A stretch of 64,000 nucleotides of DNA from positions 58,252 through 122,251 of the forward strand of contig CAMIIP010000006.1 of NCBI GenBank assembly GCA_946222285.1, read 5' to 3'. The translations under genes and the position numbers were made by a program. The stretch is from an uncultured Rothia sp. (lineage in GTDB: Bacteria; Actinomycetota; Actinomycetes; Actinomycetales; Micrococcaceae). Positions 25,030 to 35,200 of the stretch are shown here, piece by piece (position 1 is the stretch's first letter; each line of letters starts with the position of its first letter). Below the pieces are notes generated by a model that worked only from the letters and a program-made list of their open reading frames with translations, did not search any database and was not told the DNA's origin.

Positions 25030-27051
25030 ATGTCTGCCGTCATTACAGCAGATCTCGTGAGCCTTGACGAAAATCTTGGCGAGTCACGTTTCGACGTGAT
25101 TTCCCATCTATCTCAGATGGTCACAGACGTTGGTCGTGCCAACGATTTTGAGCAACTCTATACAGATGCTAAAGCACGCGAATCAAAAACCGATACCGGT
25201 GTTCCCGGGGGGATCGCTATTCCGCATTGCCGTTCGGTTGCGGTAGAAGAGCCAACGCTTGCCATGGCTCGTCCGCATCCTCCCGTTGATTTTGGGTCTA
25301 AAGATGGACCTGCGGATCTCATCTTCTTTATTGCTGCTCCCGACGGCGCAGATCAGACGCACCTGAAAATTCTTTCTACCATGGCGCGTTCTTTGATGAA
25401 GAAGACTTTTACCGCTGCCCTGCGTGAGGCTAAGTCTGCGCAGGAGGTAGTGGAACTTGTTAACGGTGTTTTGGGGCTAAATGTTGATGGTTCTCCTCAG
25501 CCCGAGGACGCTACAGCAACAGATCCCGAGGTCTCTTCCGTTGCAACGACTTCAAGCGGTGCAAGCACGCGCAAGAAGATTGTTGCTGTTACGGCCTGCC
25601 CTACCGGTATCGCGCACACCTATATGGCGGCGGACGGCTTGAAATATGCCGCCGAGGAGCTCGGTTATGACGTGAAGGTTGAGCCGCAGGGTTCCTCCGG
25701 CGGAGATAAGCTAACCGTTGCCGATATTGCAGAGGCCGACGCCGTCGTCTTCGCCGTAGACGTTCCAGTACGCGACCGCGAGCGTTTCGCAGGTAAACCC
25801 TATGTCGAGGGTCCTGTGAAGCGTGGTATTGACGATCCTCAGCAGATGCTTGAAGATGCTCTGGCAGAGGCGGCTACTCCCAACGGACGTCGCGTGACCG
25901 CCGCACACAGTGAAGACACTGCTGAATCGACGCCGGATGCTGGCAGGCCTTGGGGTACCCGCATCTATCAGGCGTTGATGGCGGGCGTTTCTTACATGAT
26001 ACCTTTTGTCGCAGCGGGCGGCATTATTGTTGCGCTTGGCTTCATGTTAGAAGCCATCACTGTTCCTAACCTCGGTGACGTGGATCCTGCGGCAGTTCTT
26101 GAAAATTCCTCTCTCTGGAGTCTTGACGGTGTTCCGCTGAGTCTCTACTTTGGTGCAGCTCTGCACACCATCGGTGCCTACGGGCTAGCTCTGATGGTGC
26201 CAGCCCTGGCAGCCTATATTGCTTATGGGTTAGCTCAACGCCCCGGTATCGCTCCCGGATTTATTGCCGGTTCTGTTGCTGTTTTAGTGGGCGGTGGATT
26301 CCTGGGCGGTATTGTTGCAGGTCTGCTTGCCGGTCTGTGTGCTTACTGGCTTTCACTACCTACGTTGCCCCGCTGGCTCGGCTCAATGATGCCTGTAGTG
26401 GTTACTCCTTTGCTGGCAACGCTCTTCTCAGCCGGTCTCATGTTCTTCATTCTGGGCGGACCTATTGCCTGGATTATGAACGGTCTGCAGAACTGGCTGA
26501 TGTCTATGTCTGGAGCTTCCGCCGTTCTTCTTGGACTGATTCTTGGCGCTATGATGGGCTTCGACCTCGGTGGTCCTGTCAATAAGGCTGCCTACCTCTT
26601 CGCTACTGCCGGTCTGGCATCGGGGGATTTGGCTAACCAGCAGATTATGGCCGCCGTTATTATCTCCGGCATGGTTCCTCCATTAGCGATGGCTCTCGCA
26701 ACTACCCTGCGTCCGCGTATATTCACTCAGCCCGAACGCGAAAACGGCAAAGCAGCGTGGCTTCTCGGCGCTTCTTTCATCTCTGAAGGAGCTATCCCGT
26801 TCGCAACTTCTGACCCTTTGCGCGTTATTCCTTCCTCCATGGTTGGCGCAGCAGTTGCCGGTGCTATTTCCATGGGTGCGGGCGTTGCTTCACCGGCACC
26901 CCACGGCGGTATCTGGGTGGTTGCACTGATGGAGAACTGGCCCATGTTCCTTGTCGCTGTAGTGGTCGGTACTGCCGTTAGCGCAGCAACCTATATTGTG
27001 CTCAAAATGATGACAAGTAAAAAAGAAGAGTCCGCATCGGTTACCGCCTAA
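25030..27051 (+). CDS. fruA: Fructose-specific PTS enzyme IIABC (FruA)
   Basis: 673 residues, cytoplasmic domains followed by a membrane permease. Order: EIIA (residues 1-150) with active His in GIAIPHCRS; linker; EIIB (about 180-290) with the phospho-Cys in VTACPTGIAHTYMAADGLK; EIIC (about 310-665) with eight to ten helices and AFMLEAI-type and GGPVNKAAYLF segments. It imports and phosphorylates fructose to fructose 1-phosphate. A GGAGAACCT binding site precedes the ATG. Followed by ptsI after 63 bp. Confidence 0.95.
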   Translation: MSAVITADLVSLDENLGESRFDVISHLSQMVTDVGRANDFEQLYTDAKARESKTDTGVPGGIAIPHCRSVAVEEPTLAMARPHPPVDFGSKDGPADLIFFIAAPDGADQTHLKILSTMARSLMKKTFTAALREAKSAQEVVELVNGVLGLNVDGSPQPEDATATDPEVSSVATTSSGASTRKKIVAVTACPTGIAHTYMAADGLKYAAEELGYDVKVEPQGSSGGDKLTVADIAEADAVVFAVDVPVRDRERFAGKPYVEGPVKRGIDDPQQMLEDALAEAATPNGRRVTAAHSEDTAESTPDAGRPWGTRIYQALMAGVSYMIPFVAAGGIIVALGFMLEAITVPNLGDVDPAAVLENSSLWSLDGVPLSLYFGAALHTIGAYGLALMVPALAAYIAYGLAQRPGIAPGFIAGSVAVLVGGGFLGGIVAGLLAGLCAYWLSLPTLPRWLGSMMPVVVTPLLATLFSAGLMFFILGGPIAWIMNGLQNWLMSMSGASAVLLGLILGAMMGFDLGGPVNKAAYLFATAGLASGDLANQQIMAAVIISGMVPPLAMALATTLRPRIFTQPERENGKAAWLLGASFISEGAIPFATSDPLRVIPSSMVGAAVAGAISMGAGVASPAPHGGIWVVALMENWPMFLVAVVVGTAVSAATYIVLKMMTSKKEESASVTA

Positions 27052-27114
27052 TAAACGGTAGTATTGCAACCACTTCAATGACTAAGAGTCTTCCTACAGT
27101 AAGGAAATAAGGAA

Positions 27115-28812
27115 ATGACTACATACAAAGGCGTAGGCGTTTACGCCGGTCGTGTGATTGGTCCCGTGCTTCAGATGCCCGAGCCCATTAAAGAACCTAA
27201 AGCCGGTCTAAAACTGGCTGAAGGCGAAACCGTAGAGTCGGCAAGCGCTCGTATCCAGTCCGCTGCCGAGGCTGTCAAAGCTGACCTTCTTGAGCGCGCT
27301 GAAAATGCGGGACGCGACGGTAAAGCGGTTCTAAAATCTACTTCTCAGATGGCGACCGACCGTGCCCTTCTCAAGGGCGCCAAGAAGCTGGTAGAAAAGC
27401 AACAAATGGCTCCCGAGCGAGCTATCTGGGAAGCCGCTAGCGACTTCGCGCAACAGATGGAAGCCCTGGGCGGCTACATGGCTGAGCGTGTAACAGATAT
27501 TCAGGATGTTCGCGCTCGCATCGTTGCTGCTCTCACCGGTCAGCATGCTCCCGGTATTCCTGTATCGGCTGAGCCTTTCATTCTTGCAGCGATTGATTTG
27601 GCTCCTGCCGATACTGCTACCTTAGATCCTTCTAAAGTCATCGCACTCATTACTTCCGACGGCGGCCCCCAGGCACACACTGCTATTTTGGCTCGTGGTC
27701 TCGGGCTACCCGCCGTCGTCGCAGCTAAGGGCGTGACCGAAATTGCTGATGGCACTCTCGTCTATGTTGATTCCAACGAAGGTCTCATCGACACCGAGCC
27801 TACTGAAGAACAGAAAGAATCTGCGGAGAAATACTCCAACCGTAAGCCTCTTCCTGCTTTTGACGGCCAGGGCGTTCTCTCTGACGGCACTCTTATTCCT
27901 CTCTACGCTAACGTGGGCGATGGAAAATCAGCAGAGAAAGCTGCGGGGCTTAAGGCTGAGGGCGTTGGATTGTTGCGTACCGAGTTTGGATTCTTGGGCA
28001 ACGATGCCGAACCTTCGGTAGAAACTCAGGCAGCGACCTACAAATCAGTTTTTGATGCTTTTCCCGGTCAGCACATTGTAGTTCGTACTCTCGACGCCGG
28101 TGCAGATAAGCCTCTTCCCTTCCTTAATGTGAAGGAAGAAGAGAACCCGGCGCTCGGCGTTCGCGGCTTCCGCACCGACTGGACTGTGCCCGGTGTACTC
28201 AACCGTCAGCTTGAAGCTATCAAGCAGGCAGCTGAAGGTTCTGAAGCTGATATCTGGGTTATGGCACCAATGATTTCTACAACCTCAGAAGCACGCACTT
28301 TTAAGAAGATGCTTGATGAAGTGGGCTTGCAGACTCAGGGCGTTATGGTAGAAACGCCTGCTGCCGCCGTTAACGCAGAAGCAATTCTGGGTGAAGTCGA
28401 TTTCGTATCCATCGGAACCAACGACCTCACCCAGTACACCATGGCAGCGGATCGCCTTCTGGGCGATTTGGCACACCTCAACAACCCCTGGCAACCAGCG
28501 GTCTTGAAAATGATTAAGCTGACCGTTGAAGGTGCTCAGCGTGCCTCGGTAGTACACGGAATCAAGAAGTATGTTTCGGTCTGTGGCGAAGCCGCAGCTG
28601 ATCCTGCTCTGGCCGTTGTGCTGGTTGGTCTGGGCGTAGATACTCTCTCCATGAACGCCGGTGCTATCGCAGCCGTTTCCGCTGTGCTGAAGACCGTCAC
28701 CAAGGAGAAAGCCCAGCAGATTGCTATCAAGGCGCTCTCGGAGATTTCCTCGGCAGAGGCAAAAGAAGCAGCACGTGAAGAGCTGCCCATCCTGGATGAA
28801 CTTGGGCTATAA
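27115..28812 (+). CDS. ptsI: PTS enzyme I (phosphoenolpyruvate-protein phosphotransferase)
   Basis: 565 residues. The phospho-His is in GGPQAHTAILARGLGLPAVV near residue 190. The C-terminal PEP-binding TIM barrel shows LRTEFGFLG, LDAGADKPLPFL, PALGVRGFR, IGTNDLTQYTMAADR and the active Cys in VSVCGEAAADP. It starts the phosphate relay PEP to EI to HPr to FruA. Length and motifs normal. Transcribed after fruA. Confidence 0.95.
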   Translation: MTTYKGVGVYAGRVIGPVLQMPEPIKEPKAGLKLAEGETVESASARIQSAAEAVKADLLERAENAGRDGKAVLKSTSQMATDRALLKGAKKLVEKQQMAPERAIWEAASDFAQQMEALGGYMAERVTDIQDVRARIVAALTGQHAPGIPVSAEPFILAAIDLAPADTATLDPSKVIALITSDGGPQAHTAILARGLGLPAVVAAKGVTEIADGTLVYVDSNEGLIDTEPTEEQKESAEKYSNRKPLPAFDGQGVLSDGTLIPLYANVGDGKSAEKAAGLKAEGVGLLRTEFGFLGNDAEPSVETQAATYKSVFDAFPGQHIVVRTLDAGADKPLPFLNVKEEENPALGVRGFRTDWTVPGVLNRQLEAIKQAAEGSEADIWVMAPMISTTSEARTFKKMLDEVGLQTQGVMVETPAAAVNAEAILGEVDFVSIGTNDLTQYTMAADRLLGDLAHLNNPWQPAVLKMIKLTVEGAQRASVVHGIKKYVSVCGEAAADPALAVVLVGLGVDTLSMNAGAIAAVSAVLKTVTKEKAQQIAIKALSEISSAEAKEAAREELPILDELGL

Positions 28813-28916
28813 AATATAGCTCACTATTGAGGCTCAGTTTCGCCAAAGGGGCTGAACCTCAACTAGACTCAATAATGGAAGAGACACCTTCCCAAACTCT
28901 ATTCAAGGAGAAAATC

Positions 28917-29195
28917 ATGGCAGAACGTATCGCCACCATCGCAAGCCGTGTTGGCCTGCACGCTCGTCCCGCAGCTATCTTCGCTGAAGCTGCTGGCGAC
29001 CTGCCCGTAGAGGTTACTATCGCTGCTGAAGGCGAGCCCGCAGACGAAGCTATGGATGCAGCTTCGATTCTTTCCCTTATGTCGCTCGGCGCTAAGCACG
29101 GCGACAAGGTTGTACTTCGCGCAGAAGGCGACGGCGCTGAAGAAGCTCTTGACACCCTCGTCAAGATTCTTGAGACCGATCACGACGCTGAGTAA
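28917..29195 (+). CDS. ptsH: Phosphocarrier protein HPr
   Basis: 92 residues from ATG 28917 with AAGGAG at 28905-28910. The phospho-His is in GLHARPAAIF (about residue 15). The region of the regulatory Ser46 of Firmicutes is ASILSLMSLG; a Ser is present there, but HPr kinase is not known from actinobacteria. Last gene of the fructose PTS set, followed by a strong terminator. Confidence 0.94.
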   Translation: MAERIATIASRVGLHARPAAIFAEAAGDLPVEVTIAAEGEPADEAMDAASILSLMSLGAKHGDKVVLRAEGDGAEEALDTLVKILETDHDAE

Positions 29196-29220
29196 TTTCT
29201 TCAGCCGCCTAGGTTTTAAT

Positions 29221-29260
29221 AAGTCCCGCAATTCCATTAATGAGTTGCGGGACTTTTTTG
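29221..29260 (+). terminator. Terminator of the fructose PTS operon
   Basis: AAGTCCCGCAA (29221-29231) and TTGCGGGACTT (29245-29255) form an 11-bp perfect stem, followed by TTTT. Confidence 0.93.
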
Positions 29261-29450
29261 TGGACGAACGATGTGAAGATATAGCCGAAAAATGGGCGGT
29301 AGCTGGGGAGTTGCCAGATGGAACCTCGTTTCCGCCTACGTCCTGAGCAATTACTCACGTGTGCCCTGCTGTATTCGGCGCTGTGACCTCGCTAGACTTA
29401 GAAACCGAAGTAATCTATCCGCGCGTGGTCATACCGCGCATGAAGAGAAG

Positions 29451-30560
29451 TTGAGGCTCTTGCGAGAATTTACGGCACGCTTTGCCACTGATGAAGAAAT
29501 TAGTGCCTGGGATGAGCACGTTACGGCTAACCCTAACGGCGGCAACCTGTTGCAGTCGGCGTCTTTTGCTTCGGTAAAAGCCAAGCATGGCTGGAAGCCC
29601 CGCTATGTAGTCTATGAGGGCCGCACGATTCTTGAGGGTAAAGAAGCTCCCTTCGCTAGTTATAACCTCATTCTTGAAAAGTCAGTACCTGCACTTGGCA
29701 AGGTCTGGTATGCCATTAAAGGACCGGACGTAAACAACGTTGAGGAAATTCCTGCCGTCATGGCTGCCAACAAAGCGTTGATCGATCAGCACAAGCTGGG
29801 CGTTTTTTTGGTAAAGATTGAACCAGACATTCTCGCTGATGAACAGAAGAGCGCGTTTCTTGCCAAGGCCGGCTTGAAGAAGGCTTTTAATATTCAACCC
29901 AACGATTCCACCGCAGTTCTTGATACAGACAAGAGCGAAGAAGAGGTTCTTAAATCGCTCAGCTCGCGCGGTCGTAACGCTGTGCGTCGTTCACTACGTG
30001 AGGGCTGTGAAGTCAAGCGTGTGGAGTTGACCGATGAGAACATGAGAAAGATGTATGCTCTCATGGATACCGTGGGTCAGGGTTCCGCTAACGTTCACCT
30101 GCGCTCTTATGACTACTACCGTGATTTCTGGACCACCTTTGAAAACGCCGGTCAAGGTCGTCTCTACTTCACGTATGAAGACGGCGAGCCCTCAGTAGGC
30201 GCCTATGTGATTCGCTATGGCGAGAAAGGTACCTATAAAGATGGTGGCTCGAAGCCGCGTCGTAAACAGTACGGCGATTCTCATCAGGTGCAGTGGACAG
30301 CACTGACCGATCTGATGAAAGATTACGGTATTAAGTCTTACGACTTTTGCGGTACGCCTCCTAAAGATCAGCTCAAGAACAAAGACCATAACTACTATGG
30401 TCTGGGTTTGTTCAAGACTTCTTTCACTAAAGATGTTATTGACTATGTAGGTGTATGGGACCAGGTGATTTCCCCGGTCAAATACGAGCTGTGGAGTCGT
30501 TTCGCTGAAAAGATTCAGCGTGGCCTGTGGGTTCGCAAAACGGGTCAACCTTTCTACTAA
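29451..30560 (+). CDS. FemAB/FemX-family peptidoglycan bridge aminoacyltransferase
   Basis: About 369 residues of the FemAB GNAT-like family that adds amino acids from aminoacyl-tRNA to the lipid-II stem peptide. Seen: NPNGGNLLQSASFASVKAKH near residue 30, LSSRGRNAVRRSLREG near 165, LYFTYEDGEPSVGAYVIRYG near 240 and the SYDFCGTPP...GLGLFKTSF segment near 290, all family features. The start is uncertain: TTG 29451 overlaps the stop of a four-codon frame ATG-AAG-AGA-AGT-TGA (29440-29454), and TTG 29460 is an alternative. A TAGACT at about 29393 may be a -10 box. Confidence 0.8.
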   Translation: MRLLREFTARFATDEEISAWDEHVTANPNGGNLLQSASFASVKAKHGWKPRYVVYEGRTILEGKEAPFASYNLILEKSVPALGKVWYAIKGPDVNNVEEIPAVMAANKALIDQHKLGVFLVKIEPDILADEQKSAFLAKAGLKKAFNIQPNDSTAVLDTDKSEEEVLKSLSSRGRNAVRRSLREGCEVKRVELTDENMRKMYALMDTVGQGSANVHLRSYDYYRDFWTTFENAGQGRLYFTYEDGEPSVGAYVIRYGEKGTYKDGGSKPRRKQYGDSHQVQWTALTDLMKDYGIKSYDFCGTPPKDQLKNKDHNYYGLGLFKTSFTKDVIDYVGVWDQVISPVKYELWSRFAEKIQRGLWVRKTGQPFY

Positions 30561-30606
30561 AATTTCTCTTCTTGGAGAGCTTCGTTGATGCGGAGGTGAG
30601 TACTGT

Positions 30607-32358
30607 TTGAGTAATTCTTCTGAGTTGCCCCAGCAATATCCCTCCGCATCTGCTTTTGAGCCGGTTCCAAAGGAATCGACGGGTGGAGTAAAGAGAACCG
30701 AGGGCAAATTAATTCCTGCTGAGAAGACTGAGGATAGCCCATCGACGACGGTTTATCCTTCAGTATCGTCGGCTACAGTCTCTCTACCTCGACAAGAAGC
30801 GCCTAGAGGCGGATCGACCAGCATCCGATCTTCTTTGCGTGCTTTTGTTCGGTCCCCGCAGACGCAGACTCAGCCGGTGCGTGGCGTGGAGCGTCTGGCT
30901 CAAAAACAGTTCTCTACTCGGGCTAAGAACTGGCAACACCGTCAGCGTATTCGCGAAAAAGAAGAAGCTCATCAGATTCTCAACTTCGTGTTACGCCTGG
31001 CAGAGACTATGTTCCACTGTGGGGCAGACACTATCGATGTTGATTCTGCGGTCGTTTCGGTCTGTTCTGCTTTTGGGCTAGACGATATTGAAGTTGATAT
31101 TACGAGTCAGTCGATCATTATTAACTATGTTTCAGATGTTGATGTAGTGAATGACCAGACCAGCGCGATAGATATCTCGGCGTTGCAGAAAGGTGATTCT
31201 GTATCTGAAGAAAACGACCGGATTGCTTACACCGTGATGCGGGTGGTGCGTTCGTGGTCTGAAAACTATGCGGGGCTTGAGGACATTTATCGGTTGATTG
31301 GTGATATTACTCAGCGAAAGCTGAGTCTCAGCCGAGCAGAACGCCGTCTTAGTCGGTTGATTCATGCACGAAAACCGTATTCTCCGCTGATGCTTACGCT
31401 AGCGAATTTCCTTACTGCAGCTTCGCTAACGCTAGCTTTCGGTGGCGCCTGGATTGATTCTTTGCTTTCGGGGCTAACTTTTTCTTTGATTTACCAGGTT
31501 AATAGAACTATTACGCGGCTACATGTTCCTCTCTTTTTCAACATGTTGGCGGGATCTTCACTGGTTACGTTAGTGGGACTTTATCTAGCTGACGAACGTT
31601 CGTTCTTAGCGCATTGGGATGTGAACGTGCAAGCCCAATATATTGTGGCGGCGGGACTCATTATTCTTTTGCCGACTTCTCATATGATCGCTACGGTTCA
31701 AGATGCTCTCACGGGTTTTCCATTGACTGCGGCGGGAAAGTTTATAGAGTCTGGTCTTTCTCTCTTGGGAATCGGTATTGGTTTATCTGCTGCGGTGGGA
31801 GTTCTGCATATCTTTGATATGGGTAATTTATACATTGATGAGACCGTTTTTCACCCGCCTAATACCTGGAAAAATTATGTGTTTATGTTGGTGGCCTCGG
31901 TGTGTATCGGGATTATTTATTTAGCTCGACGCCGCGCCTTAGCCTGGATTATTGTTATTTCGACTTGCGGTATTTGGGTTACAAATTTTTTGGTGGCGGC
32001 TCTCGGCGAAGGCACTGGAAGGGCTAGCGCAGTGATTGGTGCCTTAGTGGTGGGTATGCTTAGCACCTATCTGGCCTATCGATTGCAGGCACCGGCAACA
32101 ATGTTTTATGTTCCTTCGCTAACGTTTTTGCTACCGGGTTTGTTTCTTTTTCGCGGACTTTTTTTACTGAGTAACCCAGCGAACGAAAACTCCGGCTTTC
32201 TCAGCATTATGGCGGCGGCTACTATTATTTTTGGCATGGCTGCTGGAGTAGTGCTGGGCAATTTTCTCATGCAGTACTTGATGCAGAAACTTGCTAAGTC
32301 TGAGAGCCTAGAGACTGTACCGATGACATCCTTGATGTCAGTTATTAAGAAGCCATAA
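30607..32358 (+). CDS. ThrE-like threonine/serine exporter family protein 1
   Basis: 583 residues starting at TTG 30607, supported by GGAGGTGA at 30592-30599. The first 110 residues are polar and Ser/Thr/Pro rich. Then comes the ThrE cytoplasmic domain (DUF1212) with MFHCGADTIDVDSAVVSVC and IEVDITSQSIIINY, and ten or so helices from about residue 255, including the family segment ALTGFPLTAAGKFIESG and the second half (ThrE_2). Family members export threonine and serine in Corynebacterium. It lies 46 bp after the FemAB gene and 28 bp before a paralogue. Confidence 0.85.
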   Translation: MSNSSELPQQYPSASAFEPVPKESTGGVKRTEGKLIPAEKTEDSPSTTVYPSVSSATVSLPRQEAPRGGSTSIRSSLRAFVRSPQTQTQPVRGVERLAQKQFSTRAKNWQHRQRIREKEEAHQILNFVLRLAETMFHCGADTIDVDSAVVSVCSAFGLDDIEVDITSQSIIINYVSDVDVVNDQTSAIDISALQKGDSVSEENDRIAYTVMRVVRSWSENYAGLEDIYRLIGDITQRKLSLSRAERRLSRLIHARKPYSPLMLTLANFLTAASLTLAFGGAWIDSLLSGLTFSLIYQVNRTITRLHVPLFFNMLAGSSLVTLVGLYLADERSFLAHWDVNVQAQYIVAAGLIILLPTSHMIATVQDALTGFPLTAAGKFIESGLSLLGIGIGLSAAVGVLHIFDMGNLYIDETVFHPPNTWKNYVFMLVASVCIGIIYLARRRALAWIIVISTCGIWVTNFLVAALGEGTGRASAVIGALVVGMLSTYLAYRLQAPATMFYVPSLTFLLPGLFLFRGLFLLSNPANENSGFLSIMAAATIIFGMAAGVVLGNFLMQYLMQKLAKSESLETVPMTSLMSVIKKP

Positions 32359-32386
32359 ATGATGGTCGTGGTTGAGGAGGATACGC

Positions 32387-34435
32387 GTGAGCACGCAGAG
32401 TAGTGGGGGATTGACGCCGCAGGGTTACCCATCTGCTATGAACCCATACTCCGCTCCGGTGCAGGCTAGCGACTCAGAGTTGCCGCCGGGTTCAGCGTTT
32501 TTGGGAAGAGCATCTGAACAGAGCCCGTTTGGACAGGATTTTTCGGAGCAGCAAGAGACCACATCGCTCCCCAGCGCTTTTGGCGAGACGGCTCCGCTTC
32601 CTGGAAACTTTTCTACCGGTAACGGTGAAAGGGCAGAGCCTATCTCTGATGAGGGAGCGGCTCAGTTTCCTTCCCTTCCTGTAGGCGGTTTACGAGGCGG
32701 GATGACGGGAATCTTGCCGCTAGTTACACCGGAGCAGATTTCAGATCCAGTCTTACGCGCTAAGCTTTCGCGCGATGCGCCGTCTTCCTCTGTTGCGGAA
32801 GACGGTGATCCCTTCGGAACGGCCTCTTTGGAGCCTGTGGAGACGGGCTTGCAGCCTACGGTTTACCCTTCAGCTTCTCCTCAAACCACTAATATTCCTA
32901 TTAGGGAATATAAAAAGAGGTCCGCTAGATCGGGTTCGCGGCTAGGTCGTTCTATTAAATCGTTCGTTAAATCGCAAGAAACCCTGACCCAGCCCTTACG
33001 CGGCGTAGCCAATGTGGTACAGCGTCAGTTCACGTTGACAGCCCATAAAGGGCGCGATCAGTATGTGCAGGAAAAAGAGCAAGCACGTGAAGTTCTCAAT
33101 TTCACGGTTCGTTTAGCAGAAATGATGTTTCACTACGGGGCAGACGCTCGCGATGTTGATTCCGCTATCGTGGCTATTTGCGCTACCTACGGATTAGAAG
33201 ATGTTGAAGTGAATGTGACTAATCAGTCGGTCATCGTCAACTATATTTCTGAGCCGCATGACACTGACGATCATAAGAAGCGTTTTTCAGCCGATCTTTC
33301 TCAAGAGCGGTTTAGCCATACGGTAGTGCGCGTGGTGCGAACACGTACTGATAACTATTCTTCGCTCACCGCTATCTACGAATTGATTCACAGCATCACG
33401 GAGAAAGGGCTAAGCCGCCAACAGGCTGAACGCCGTCTCAAGCACATCAACCGCTCTAAGAAGCCCTATTCGCCCCTGGCTATTAGTGTGTCGGAGATGA
33501 TGATTGTGGGATTCTTTACGGTGGGTCTGGGCGGTAGCTGGCGCGCAGTGGTAGTGGCCATGCTGGCAGCTATCGTAGCGCTTACCGGGATGAATCTTGG
33601 TTCTAAGCTCAAATTGCCCTCATTTTTTTTGATGGCGATCGGTTCGGGCATTATTACTGCTGGCGCCCTCTGGGCTGGTAGCGCTGGGTCATTTGCCCAG
33701 GAGATCGGTTTCTATGTTTCTAGCCCTCACGTGGTTGCTGCTGGGCTTATTCTTCTCCTTCCAACCTCAATGATAGTCTCCTCAGCGCAGGACGCTCTGA
33801 CCGGCTACCCGCTAACGGCGGCAGGAAAATTTGTGATGACGGCGCTGGACTTTATGGGTCTTGTGGTAGGTATTGCGATAGCTGTGACGGCTATGGGCTA
33901 TTTTGATGCAGCTACTCTGGATGTGCAGCAAACTGTCTTTAGCCCGCCGCCACTGGGTGTCTCGGTTCTGGGAATGATTTTGGGATCGATGGCGGCAGTA
34001 ATTGCTAGTCAAGGAACATATGCGAATATGCTCTGGATATTCTTAATTTCGGGGGCAGGACAGGCTGTTTATCATGGATTCAGCGCGATCACGGGATTGG
34101 CTCCTAATACCTTTACGACGGCAGTAGCCGCCTTTGTAGTTGGTGGATTGAGCGCCTACGTTGCCTACAAGAAGCACGCGCCACAACTGACTTTTTACGT
34201 GCCTGGTTTTCTTTTTCTGCTTCCTGGACTTTCGATATTCCGCGGTTTGTATGCGGTGATTGTTGATCCAACTCCGGTTGCAGGCATGTCTAGCCTGGTG
34301 GCAGCTTTCTCTACTATTATTGCGATGGCTTCGGGTGTGGTGCTGGGATCTTATATCGTCTATTACCTCGTGCAAAAGGCTGTTGAGGGTAAGAACCTTG
34401 ACGATTTTCAGAATCTGCATCGGGAGAGCGCCTAG
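32387..34435 (+). CDS. ThrE-like threonine/serine exporter family protein 2
   Basis: About 682 residues from GTG 32387, which has GAGGAGG at 32374-32380; the TTG at 32372 lies inside that site and is rejected. The disordered N-terminus of about 190 residues is longer than in the neighbour. The domain motifs are kept: MFHYGADARDVDSAIVAIC, VEVNVTNQSVIVNY, DALTGYPLTAAGKF and about ten membrane helices. Tandem paralogue of the gene before it; a heteromeric or divided-substrate role is possible but cannot be read. Confidence 0.85.
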   Translation: MSTQSSGGLTPQGYPSAMNPYSAPVQASDSELPPGSAFLGRASEQSPFGQDFSEQQETTSLPSAFGETAPLPGNFSTGNGERAEPISDEGAAQFPSLPVGGLRGGMTGILPLVTPEQISDPVLRAKLSRDAPSSSVAEDGDPFGTASLEPVETGLQPTVYPSASPQTTNIPIREYKKRSARSGSRLGRSIKSFVKSQETLTQPLRGVANVVQRQFTLTAHKGRDQYVQEKEQAREVLNFTVRLAEMMFHYGADARDVDSAIVAICATYGLEDVEVNVTNQSVIVNYISEPHDTDDHKKRFSADLSQERFSHTVVRVVRTRTDNYSSLTAIYELIHSITEKGLSRQQAERRLKHINRSKKPYSPLAISVSEMMIVGFFTVGLGGSWRAVVVAMLAAIVALTGMNLGSKLKLPSFFLMAIGSGIITAGALWAGSAGSFAQEIGFYVSSPHVVAAGLILLLPTSMIVSSAQDALTGYPLTAAGKFVMTALDFMGLVVGIAIAVTAMGYFDAATLDVQQTVFSPPPLGVSVLGMILGSMAAVIASQGTYANMLWIFLISGAGQAVYHGFSAITGLAPNTFTTAVAAFVVGGLSAYVAYKKHAPQLTFYVPGFLFLLPGLSIFRGLYAVIVDPTPVAGMSSLVAAFSTIIAMASGVVLGSYIVYYLVQKAVEGKNLDDFQNLHRESA

Positions 34436-34436
34436 A

Positions 34437-35126
34437 TTAAGAGAGTATTTGGGGCAACTCCCAATTGATAGGGCTAGCTCCTTGTGCTTGTAGCAGGTTG
34501 TTGACCTGTGAGAAGGGTCTTGACCCGAAGAAACCCCGCGAAGCAGAGAGCGGGGAAGGGTGTGCAGATTCGACGCACGGGTAGTTGCTGAGCATTGTGC
34601 GGCAGTTCCGCGCGTCGCGACCCCAAAGTAAGCCCACCAAAGGGGTTCCACGTTCTGCCAAGGCTTGAATAGCTCGGGTAGTGATGGTCTCCCATCCCAG
34701 GTTTCGGTGGGAGCCTGCGTCGCCAGCTCGAACTGAGAGAACCCTGTTCATAAGCATCACCCCCTGATTGCTCCATGCTGAGAGATCGCCGTGGGCTGGT
34801 GCGGTGATGCCTAAATCAGACTGCAGCTCACGATAAATATTCTGTAGTGAACGCGGAATGGGTCGGACGTCGGGGCGAACAGAAAAGGACAAGCCCATGG
34901 CATGACCTGGAGTGGGGTAGGGGTCTTGTCCAATGACTAAGACCTTTACCTCAGACAGAGGATTCTTGAATGCATTGAAAATATCTTGTGCAGGAGGCAA
35001 GGTAACTCTGCCTGCTAGATGCTCTTCTCGTAAAAAGTTACCCATGGCCCTGATATTTGATTCGACAGGTTCGAGAGCTTGAGCCCAATCGGAAGCCATA
35101 ATCTGATCGAGGGGTTGAGCTGGCAT
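34437..35126 (-). CDS. ung: Uracil-DNA glycosylase family 1
   Basis: 229 residues. Removes uracil from DNA in base-excision repair. The water-activating loop GQDPYPTPGHAMGLSFS (Asp at about residue 65), the uracil-binding region VLLMNRVLSVR and the catalytic His loop HPSPLSASRGFFGSRPF are present. AGGAG stands five bases before the ATG. The stop nearly touches the convergent ThrE-like gene. Confidence 0.95.
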   Translation of the reverse strand: MPAQPLDQIMASDWAQALEPVESNIRAMGNFLREEHLAGRVTLPPAQDIFNAFKNPLSEVKVLVIGQDPYPTPGHAMGLSFSVRPDVRPIPRSLQNIYRELQSDLGITAPAHGDLSAWSNQGVMLMNRVLSVRAGDAGSHRNLGWETITTRAIQALAERGTPLVGLLWGRDARNCRTMLSNYPCVESAHPSPLSASRGFFGSRPFSQVNNLLQAQGASPINWELPQILS

Positions 35127-35200
35127 AAGTACTCCTAAAGTGAACGGGAAAAATAAAAAACTATCTCAGACTAGGCTATCTAAGAAGGAGGAGAAGAAAC

